The notes beneath the pieces are model-generated. The model ran no database searches. It was not told where the DNA came from and saw only the letters and a list, made by a program, of their open reading frames with translations. From Lepidostoma basale (lineage: Eukaryota > Arthropoda > Insecta > Trichoptera > Lepidostomatidae): DNA of 64,000 bases. Positions 37,001-49,000 of this stretch are shown here, one piece after another. The translations under genes and the position numbers were made by a program. How positions within the stretch are numbered: the first letter of the stretch is position 1; each line of letters opens with the position of its first letter. The DNA is taken from the NCBI GenBank assembly GCA_022606425.2, contig JAHDVF020000939.1, positions 423,237-487,236 of the forward strand, in the 5' to 3' direction.

Positions 37001-40000
37001 TGAACCACCCCCGTCTTCCCCTGACTTGGCGCCTTCCGATAATTATCTTTTCACCTCTCTGAAGGCACATATGGGTGGAATTAAATTTTCAATCGACTAA
37101 GAGATTTTAAAGAGGGGGAGGGAGCTTGCCGGAGAGTTCTTCGAGGAGGACACAAGGAACGGGATGACAATTATGTAGAAAAATAGACACTTTTTCCAAA
37201 AAATATTAAAATGTAGTCTACTTACTATCTGGACATGCCTCGTAACAAAATTATTAAAATATAATATGTACGAGTACATTGACACAATAATACAAATATT
37301 TTTTATTGTTAAGATGGTGTTCTTCAATTTAAGTAATTAATACGAATGAAAACGTCAGTTTTCTAGAAGTTTTATCATATTTTATGGGAATGACATGTTT
37401 CGCCCTTCTAAGGCATTATCAAACGTGTGATAATTTCTTCATAAAACATTTGATAATGCCTTAGAAGGGCAAAACATGTCAAATTTCTAGCAAACTGACG
37501 TTTTCATTCGTATTAATTATTTAATATAGAGTTTTACATCATTGTTCAAGAAACAATAAATTTAATTTAAGTCATTATTTTCTTGTTAAGAGATATTAAA
37601 TATCAATCTAAAGCCTGATGACAATAGCTAATGTGAAATAATACATACTTATTCATCAACATTAAACAACAAGTCCTGAAGAATTTTTTGGACAAACATG
37701 AGTAAACACTGGCATTTCAAAATGAATAATTATTTATGGATTTAAACAATGATTTTGCACTCAACTGTGGATAAACAGTGTTTTTAATCATAAAAAAACG
37801 TTTATCTTATTTTTGGTCAAATTAATATTTGTTACACTTGTTGACTTTTAAATAAACAAACAATAATTCTGAAATAATGTACCCTTTAAAAAAAATTTAA
37901 ATCGGCGGTTTTCAGTTTTGGCAATTTGGCAATTTTGATGTCTATTTTCTCAACCCTTATGCGCTTTATGCATCAAACTTGCTTCTTAAAGATCTTATCT
38001 GCGTTGGCCTTGACTGAAGTGGCTCACGGCAGTAACACGAAGAATATGCAGACAACTTCCACCTACGACCCTGAAACGCAAGAATTTGTCATCAACACAC
38101 CGGATTTTAAAGCGGCGAAGTGCTGGGTGGGGAATCTAGGTAAATCCTTTACATTACACCTGTTATTATTCTACAAGTTTATAAAGATGCTTTCAATGTT
38201 ACTAGCAGTATGCTATCGTACATAAGAACTTGAATCAAAGTTTTCTTTAGCTGTCGCAGGTAGTGAATAACCCGTCCAATCAATATTTCTTTCCAACATT
38301 TTTTTGAATGTATACAAATACTTGTACACGAATACTGGATTTCACCCATTGCAGGTTATCAATTCAAGAATTAATTGTATCTCAATAGAGACGAATATGC
38401 AAATTGTTGAGATACAATTAATTCTTGAATTGATAACCTGCAATGGGTGAAATCCAATATTCGTGTACAAGTATTTGTATACATTAAAAAAAAAATGGTG
38501 TAAACATAACTGGTCCAAGTTTGGCATATAGATAGGAGTGACATCTCCAGGCGGCTTCTAACAATGCGCTAATGGCGGGGTAGCCTTTCACATTGTGTTA
38601 AAAAGATATTCTGCTTAATGCTTAATAAACACACAATCTTCATAGATGGCGTTAGTATGTAGATTGTATAGACTTCCACGTAAAAGAATAGTCTTAGAGA
38701 TTAACATATATAATCAAATCTTCATAGATGGCGCATTGAAACTGACATATGAATTGTGGTGTTGGATATTAACATATATACAACTTCCAAAATTTGTCAT
38801 ACATGGTGGTCATAAGAAAGGTGGAATGGGGAATGTTGTAATTACATAAAGCGTGCACTTAACCCAACCAATGACAGGTCATAAGTCATGTAAACACCTT
38901 GATCAACCATATTCTGTTTCCAATTTGCATCTTCGTCTCTATTGAGATACAATTAATTCTTGAATATTTCTTTGACAGCTGGACACATTGCTGTATTATA
39001 AATATTAGTAACGACACAATGTATCACTTTTAAATGAAATAAAAATAAGGCAATACCAATAATTTCAATGTTGCGTAGCGATATGCCCGCTTTCCACATA
39101 TGTGGGCACCGCATGAACACTGGTGTGGGCACCGCATGAAACAAAATATTGTCTGTTAATCGAGAAGGTACAGAAAAAGTTCTTACGCTTTCTGTACCTC
39201 AAAGAAAACGGCTACTACCCCTGGCTCTACCCAACTGATATCTTGCTGGGTATCCTGGACTACCGATCATTGGAAATTAGACGAACTATCCACCTGGCTG
39301 TTCATTGTTTTCAACTGATTCGTGGTCGAATACGTAACCCTGATATTTTGAATGACTTGACTTTGTTTGTTCCCGACAACGGCAACATAGATTATTTCAC
39401 CTGCCACTGTGTAGAACCAATCTACCTAAGGTAAAGCCCGTGGGCAGGCCAATAATCCTATTAAACCGCATCTCTTCGGATGTGGACATTTTTCACGATA
39501 CTGAGGCTACCCTCAGAAAGCATCTATCTCTTATGTATTAAATTGCTATTTGCAACAACAACAACAAGAAAAACAAAACCATCACGCCGTTTCCCCGCAG
39601 GGGTAGGCAGAGAGAATGGACCGCCACACTACTCTATCCTGGCACACCTCTCTAGCTTCCTCCACATTCATACATCGAGTCATACACGCACGTCGATTCT
39701 TCCGGCTTCTGACATGACCAACTTTTAATATTTGATTAATTTGGTCATGCCATGTTTTCCTCGGTCTACCTCGACTCCTTACTCCATTTACATTGTTAAC
39801 GTATACTTTTTTAACCATTCTTTCTTCACCCATGCGCTCCATATGTCCGAACCAACGAAGCGAACCTTTCATAATTTTGTTCATAATACCTTCTTTCGCT
39901 CTACACTCTTTCCTAATATCAGCATTTGAGATCCTGTCGTACATCGTTCTACCGCACATACGTCTTAGGGACCTCATCTCTACCGCATTTATTCTGCTCT

Positions 40001-43000
40001 CATCTTTCTTCTGCCAGTTCCATGCTTCGCTTCCATACATAAGGGTTGGAACCAGAACTCCATTGTGAACGGCCATTTTCGCTTTCATTGATAAATTCTT
40101 GTTTCCAATAACTACTTTTAAAGCTCCATTCACTTTGTTACCCGCACCAACCCTTCTTTCAATATCACTGTCCGTTCGGCCATCCGCTGTGAACATGCTA
40201 CCTAAATACACAAATTCGCTCACCTGTTCCAAGTTCTCTTCATTTACACTTATATTACAAACTGTCATTTGCTCTTCCCTTTCAAAAACTAACACCTTTG
40301 ACTTTCCGACATTCATCATTAAATCGTTCGACTTGCATACCTCATACATTCTCGACACCAAGACTTGTAATTCGTCCGCACTATCCGCAACGAGAACGGC
40401 GTCGTCCGCGTAAAGCAGACAGTTTACATTTACGTTTACAGTTTACGTTTACAGTTTACATTGCTATTTGCTTCTCTTCTTATTGTACAACAATGTTTAT
40501 TTTTTACTAAATTGTTCTCGAATATTTTTTTAAATTGTCTTCTGTTTGTTTTCTTATCATATTATTTAGATACAGATTTTTTTAAATTGTTATTATTATT
40601 TTGTATATTGTAATTATAAACGATTTGGAATTGATATTATTCTGTAATGTTTATAATTTTTTTGTATAAATTGAATAAATAAATATGGCATCGCGAGGCA
40701 GCCTCGCGATGCCATATGACTGGAGCCGCACGAGAGCGTGCCTCTCGTGATAAAATATGATGCTCAAAAGGCGATCAATGAGAGCGGCTCACTCGCAAGA
40801 GACGCATGTGCGCACTGCATCGTGCGCTCGCAACATGGAATACAAGAATACTACGTATAAAATGATGCCTCAAAGATTCAGCATGGTTCCTGTTCGGTGT
40901 GCAAATAATGGTTAAGCGCATCGCGAGGCTGCCACGCGAGGCAATGCTCAATGCAAGCAAAGTCGAGCAGCCTTGCGAGGCAGCCTCGCAGTGTAAATAC
41001 CAAGCTTTTGAATAATACTCATAAGAGTATTATTCAAAAGCTTAATGCATATGGTATTTATTATAAGACAATTATTGACTTCCGCAGAGGAGAATGGAGT
41101 GCCAGATTTGTGCCTGCAATATTGTGTCTGACTGTTCATCTGATATTTTACCACTTCTAGAAGACGTTGTGATGATTAATTAGTTCACTACATCAGATGA
41201 GAGTAGTGATGTCAGGAGTTCCACTAAAGAACACCAAGGAGTTTGTCTACCTCGGGAGCAAAATATCATGGGACGGTCGGTCTAAGAGCGAGGTCGACAG
41301 CCGTATACATCAGGCTAGGCTTGCATTTAATAAAAGGTCGAAAATGATAGAATCAAATAATATTGACCTAAAACTGAGAATACTCCTCATCAAGACCTAT
41401 GTATGGAGTATCTTGATGTACGGCTGCGAGACATGGTGCCTATCCGAAAGAGATACGCGGAGACTAGAGGCTTTTGAGATGTGGTCCTATAGAAGACTAT
41501 TAGGAATTTCCTGGAGAGACCACATCACGAATGAGGAAGTTCTTCAGGGAATATAAGGAGGAAGACACCTGCTCAGGACCTTGCCCGAAAGGCGTGCAAG
41601 ATGGATCGGCCATGTAATACGTCAAGAAGGTCTCTTGCATGCCATAATGGAGGGTATGACCGAGGGGACAAACTCTAGGGGACGCCCAGCCGAGAGTACC
41701 TGGAGGACCTGTTGGTGGACGTGCGCTGCTCATCATATGCAGATTTCAAAAGAGCTGCACAAGACAGGGAAGAATGGAGGAGAATAATAGAAGAAATTGC
41801 TGCAAAACAATCCCAGGATTGAAACTTTCTAACTAACTAATAATAATATTTTAATATTTTTTTTCTTGAACAATACTCTAATAATTTAAATCTTCATTTA
41901 GAAGCAAAGTTCTGCACGCGTACAAGTTATTTGATATATTCAACAACGACAACAAAAAAACACATTAATACTATTATAAGAATTATGTTTAAAAAGTACG
42001 TTCAGTTTTATTATTCACGCACGAATAATGAGATCTCGTGATTTTTTATGCGAAACTTTTTATTTATTTATAAGTTGGTATTATTAATATTTTTGACAAT
42101 ACACAATTTTTGGAATACACATTGTGAATCATCTTCGTCAGCTTGTCTCCATCCACTGTTGGACGTAAGCCTCTCCACCCCCACGCCATCCCTCTCGGTC
42201 TCTCGCCAGTGTTCTCCAGGCCCTTATCTTCGCTCTACCTGGTAGGCTGTCTCCCGATACTTCTTCGGCCCAACCTTGGCCTCCATTCAGGTAACCCTCT
42301 GGCTCCATCTTTTATTATCCCGTTGGCACACATGACCAGCCCATTGCCACTTCATCCTTGCAATGCGTATCCTTATATCGGTGACCCTGGTGCGTCTTCT
42401 AATCTCCAAGTTGGGTATATGGTCTCTAAGCGAGATACCCAACATGAATTTTTCCATGGCCCGTTGTGCAACTTGAATTTTGTGCATTGTTTCTTTAGTT
42501 AACGTCCATTTCTTGCATCCATAGGTCATCACAGTTAACACACACTGCTCCACCACTTTTGTTTTTAAATTCTGTGGCATGTCCGACTCGAAGATGTTGC
42601 CCAACCTTCCGAATGCAGACCAACCGAACTGTATTCTCCTATCAATCTCCTTGACTTGCCCCCCTCTTTCAAAAGCCAATAGATGACCAAGGTACACATA
42701 TTCATCCACCACTTCTAGTATATATTATGTATTGTGTATTTGTGTGTTAATCATAATTTTTGTCTTTTTCATATTAAGGCCATGTCATATTATTTGTCAT
42801 GTCATACTTTGTCATATTTAGGCCATTTTTTAAAGATGATTCATTTAAACTTCTGATGGTGGAGAGGGTGCAGAAGAAATTTCTGCGTTACCTCTATCTT
42901 AGGGAGTATGGATATTACCCGTGACTCTTTCCGACTGATGTGCTGATGCTGGGCTACCAGACACTCGAGAGGAGACGAAACATTCACTTGGGTGTTCACT

Positions 43001-46000
43001 TCTTTCGACTGATAGGCGGTTGTGTATACACAACTCAGAAATCCTGAGTGATGTAGGTCTGTTCGTCCCTGATAATTATCTTCGACAAAGGGGCCAAATA
43101 TTGTTTTATCTCCCACGATGCAGAACCAACCTGCCAATGGTTATGCCGGTTGGTAGAGCAATATCTTTGCTAAATCGTATCACCTCGGAGTTTGACGTAT
43201 TTTGTGATAGTCTGGCTCACCTGAGGGAAGCACTGTCCTTATTATAATTGTATATTATTATGGGGCAACAAAAAAATGTCATATCACGCTGCTCCTGAAG
43301 GACCTTCACTGGCTTAAAATGCGAGAGCGAGTAAAATATAAATTGTGTTTGACAGTGTTTAAGGCTCGACACCAGAGAGCGCCAGTGTATATATTGGACA
43401 CCCATGCCAACGGAAAGGCAACGTTCACTCCGATCAGTAGAAACAAGTGCAAACAACATAGCAATTCCAGTCAGAGCCAATAAAGCATGTTTCTATGATC
43501 GTGCTTTCAACGTTGCGGGTCCGTTGGCGTGGAATAGCCTCCATGTTAGTCTTAAGTATGAGGATAGTGACGTAAAATTTAAGAAACTTCTGAAGACTGC
43601 ACAGACTTGGAGTAATTGATTTTACAAAACGGCACACTTAAAATACAAGTCATCAGAATAATAATAATAAATAATATTCATTTTATTAATTTGTCATGTA
43701 TCTTATGTTTCTCGCTCTTTTATTTTTTTATTATGTTTAACTTATTATTGTGTATCTCCAACTTGTATCCTTAGTGTATTGGAAAATAATTCTGTAATGC
43801 CTAAGCATTGATGATGATGATTCATGATGATCCTAAGATATATTTAAATAAATAAATGAAATGAAATGAAATAAAAAACTTCCAGCATTTCTCGGGAGTT
43901 ATTCGGGAGACTCCGATAACAGAATTATGTCATCAGCGAATCTCAAGTGAGACAAATATTCTCCATTTATGTTCAGATCGTCCAATCCAGTGTCTTAAAC
44001 ATGTTTTCTAAGACATTAGTTTTGGAGACAAAGGGTCTCTCTGTCTGACACATTTTTGGATCCGATAATGAAAGAATTTGAGAGGTTGAAACAAAATCAA
44101 ATGTTGCCAGGTAAAACGTGCACAGTTTCGCTGGTATTTGCGCAGCTGTACACGGCGGACGGAAGCTGCCATGGACTGCATGGGTTCGTGGTGCATGTAC
44201 GCGATCCTAATACGATGCTACCCTATCCCAGCGTGATCGTGGGGGACATCGGGGAAAAGACCGGCCTCAACGGGGTAGACAACGGGTAAATTTTTAATCG
44301 ACACATTACTTTAACCCAGATTTTCCCAAACTTATTTGACCCACAACCCCCCTTTCATAATAAATGGCTAACAACACGGCCACCTTGAATCTTGTACATT
44401 ATTAAAATTAGTTAATGCAATGACTTTTTTTAATGCGTTTTTAATAATTAACAGTTTGTTTATGCAAAAAATAATAATTTGAAAATGTTTTTTAAAATAA
44501 ATTTATTAAAATAAGTGACGTCATGTAGATTTTTGTTCGGCCCAAAATTGAGAAAGGATAATCTCAAGAAACTGTGTACAAAACAAGATGGTCCGTGGCT
44601 CTATCCCACGGCATTTCTTTTGGGAATGCTCGGGAAGAGATGGGCATCTCATAACCCATTTCTTTAGATTACTCAGGGGATATTTCGAGAACTCGGCCGT
44701 GCTGGAGGGTGTTCGGCTTTTTGTCCCTGATAGATATCTCCGACAGCGACAGCATATACTCGTACGTAGATTGTTTTACCTACCGGCCACCAGAACCAAC
44801 CTGCTTCTGGTGACACCGGTGAGAAGAGCAATTAATCTGCTGAACGCGGTATCCTCGGAGAGGAATCGACGTCTTTCATATTAGTGAAAGTACGTTCAGA
44901 AGGCAAATACTCTTAATTCTGGAGAATATCCTGTCTTCCTAATGTCGAACCATCTCTCATTCTGGTAGTACCTATACTATACACAATATATTATTTTACC
45001 TGTTCTCAATAGATGTCTTAAAAATTAATATTGTAATGTTTATTGATGAAATAAACTGATTTGATTTGATTTGAAACTGCCCACAGTCCACCGGCGTGGC
45101 CAGGATAATAATATATAAGGTTCCCACCACCACCCGAGACTGTTAAAGGACGCAGCGACGCCCTTTCGTCAGTCTCGCTGCACTATCTAGGCCTGTTCCT
45201 TGTGCATCCGGGACTTACGTTAATTTAATTTAGCCTTTTCATGTCATCAATCAAAAGGATGACAGACCACATTTAATTTATTCTTTTAACCTTATATATC
45301 TCCCGCGCGGCCTCACATTTCTTTATTATTAAATAAAATCAGAAGTAAATATTACATAAAACACATCTTTAATTAGTCAAAAACACATTAAAATAATAAT
45401 AATATGATAATAATAATAATAGGATAATAATATGTTAAAATTTGATTGATAATGCCACAAGAACAAAACAAAAAATGTTTAAAACAATTTATCAGCATCT
45501 CATGGGTGATGACTTCCAGCCATCCCTCCAACTCTTCGTCGGGCTCCTTGTTAGTCTCTTTTGCTGGGGTTTTCATTTTTGTAACTGTTTGCAATTCTTG
45601 TATCCTCCATGCGTTCCACACGATTCCTCTAAAAACACCTTTTGATTCTAACCATCCTCTGTACAGACTGACCTTATCGTCTCATCTCTAATCTGAATAA
45701 TAATAATATCCAGTGGCGGTACTTCCATACAAGCCGGGTTTGCCATATACCTATACCATAAGATATCTACAATTTTTTGTATGGATTCGAAGCCGGGCTT
45801 TATCACTATGAAGTATGTTACTATTCGATGTGTCACGAACTTCATATCTATTGTCAGAATTGTATCTGTCATTTACTTTAGGTGCAGAATTGTTATGAAA
45901 AGAAAGACCATGTAATTTCTTTATGAACATTAATTTATAATTCGTGTTTCGGTGTTAACAAATGAATTATTATTGTATATTTACAGCTTATTTCTTATTA

Positions 46001-49000
46001 ATTATATTTTTCTTGTATTTGTAAATACATTATTATATTATACAAGAACATGAGTTTGATGGCGCAGAAAATAATTTTTTGTATAGATTTAAAATGGGAT
46101 TTAAAATAAATTCATTTATGGAATTAATTTAGAAAGATAAAATTCTTTTAATCCGGAAAAATACATTATCGTGACCCTCTACAAACATTATAACACAAAA
46201 AAGTCGAACGGGCTTGCCTTACTGGTTGACCCTAGGCACGCCACTGATAATATCATTATTTGTTAATTTTTTTTACAGATTTATAATGTTTCAAAACCAC
46301 CGCGTCCCACGGGAGAGTCTTTTGAATCGCATTGGGGATGTAACTCCCAAAGGAGAATACCAGAGGTCGTTTAGTAAGCCGGGGGAGGTATTGGGAGCCG
46401 TCCTTCAGAATCTCACCCTAGTTCGTGTCGGCATTATTAATAACTGTGCGTACATATTAGGAAATAGCATCACCATAGCCCTGCGATACGCGGCACAGCG
46501 TAAGCAGTTCGGTGAGCCCGGAGAAGAGGAAATGCCCATACTAGAATACGAGCTTCACGTGAGTTTCAGCATTGAGTCTTTTTGTTCTTACGTAATCTCA
46601 GTTGATGTGATTAGGTTATTTCAAAATGTTTCAGCAATGGCGGCTATTCCCATACCTTGCCGCAGCGGTTGTTTTTAAAATATTTTCGAAGATATTTGCA
46701 AAGATTTATTTGGACAAAATATTCAAATACCAAGAGGTTGATCGCATGGTAAGTATTCCGAGTATGCGATTTTTTTTTCTTTCATTGGTTATGGTGTAAA
46801 AAAAGAGAACTGAAAGGTTTATATTATCTAAAACGCATGAAAATATTGTTCCATTTTATTTTTAAAAACAAATTTATTTGAAAACCTTGTTTTTAGAACA
46901 AACTAACTAACTAATCATCACGCTGTTTCTGGAGGGGTAGGCAGAGAGGATGGACCACCATACTGTTGTGTCCTAACATACCTCTCTAGGTTCTTCCTGA
47001 TTTATACATCGTAACATGCACGTATGCATTAGTATTTAATAAATTTGGCCATGCCATGCTTTCCTTGGTCTTCCACGGCTTCGCTTCCCACTCACACTGC
47101 TTGTATACAACATTTTGACAATCAATTGTCTGCCTTACATTTCTTTCTTATTTCGTCATTCGGTATTCTATAATATATCGTTTTCCTGCACATTCTTCTC
47201 AGCGACCTCATTTCTACGGCATTTATCCTACTTTCATCCCTTTTTTGCCAGCTCCAAGCTTCGCTTTCTGATTTAAGTGCCAATTGTTGTGGTCGTAGCG
47301 TTGTCATATCGCACATAGAAGCGAATGATATTAAATCCTCCATCGGTTTCGGTAGTAATTATCTGTTTTCTTACTTCTAGAGCGAAATGGTTGCAGAAAT
47401 GCATTCCATTGTATCAGCTTGCAAACCTTTGCTAACCTGGACCGCACATCAATCCACCCAGGAAGCTCGGGAGGCCTGTGGAGGCCACGGCTATCTCAAA
47501 GTACGCTTCGCTTACATATTTACACTATTATTTGTATACAGTGAGACACTGACTCTAATGTAAGTTATGATTCGGCAGGCCTCGAGGTTGGGAGACTTGA
47601 GGGACGATTTTGATCCATTCTTGACGTTCGAAGGAGACAATCATGTCCTGGGACAGCAGTCCAGTAATTGGATGCTGAGGCAGTGGGATGAGTGCCACCA
47701 CCAGAACAATCCTGTCTCCTCACCACTCGGATCAATCTCATTTATTAAAAATGCCTCGAACATTCTTAAGACTTCATTCAGCGCCAGGGGCGCAGCGAGC
47801 GTAGGTTATGTCAGATGTGAGTAAATCAAATTATGCCTAATATATTTACAATTCAATAAACGTGTACTAAAACTAATAACAAATATGTATAGTACATATC
47901 GTGTAGTTGTGTCGTTCGTAAAACCTACTGAACATTCACATTTACTACACTCATTTATATCGTTCTCTCGATCGTGAGGGTATATAACCTATTCAACATT
48001 CACATATACTATACTCATTTATATAATTCTTCCGATGATGAAGATTTCACAGTGTTAACGCCTTAAGTTGATCAAAAGGTATATATACTCGTCATCAAAA
48101 GGTATATATACTACAGATACCTTAATAGGTAAGTGAATCGCATGACTTGGTCAAGATATGTTATCGATGATCAGTTTACATCTGAGCGGCTCTTTTGATA
48201 TCATTAGGCACTTCGTTTTAATGAAAGAAATCTAAACCCCATGTATTTTTCGAAGGTAGAAATTGTGTACAAAACAAGATGGTAGCTATAAAATAGCTAA
48301 AAAACTCTAATAAAACATAATATGGGTGTGTGCCATCTTGACATTATAACGAGCCGTAATGTTCCTTTGATATTGTTTATGGTTTGACTTGATGGAGGCC
48401 TTGCACTTATTTGAGTCTCCTAGGGCCTAGGAGATTAAAATAAACTCTAATAAAACATAATATGTGTGTGTGCCATCTTGACATTATAACGAGCCGTAAT
48501 GTTCCTTTGATATTGTTTATGGTTTGACTTGGTGGAGGCCTTGCACTTATTTGAGTCTCCTAGAGCCTAGGAGACTAAAATAGGTGCAAGGACTCCACCA
48601 ATTCAAACCATAAACAATATCAAAAGAACATTACGGTTTGTTATAATGTCAAGATGGCACTGGTTTATCTCACTATTGCTCTGCGGTGACGATATACGGA
48701 ACATCTTCTTCTTCTTCTTCTTTTTGTCCTGTCACACCTCCGTGGTGCATAGGGCCTCAAGGAACCTTCTCCACCCGACTCTATCGCATGCCTGATGCCT
48801 AACATCATCCCAAGTGAGGCCTGCTACCTTAACCTCGTCCTGCAGGACTCTTCTCCAGGTGGCTCTAGGTGTCTGCCTCGCTTCCGCTTTTCCCCCATAG
48901 GGGACCAGTCTATAAAAAAAAAGTGCGCCCTGAGCGATGCAGGCTGGGTTCGGTCTCAGAGTGTGACCGATCCACTGCCATTTGCGTCTAGCGACTTGTT

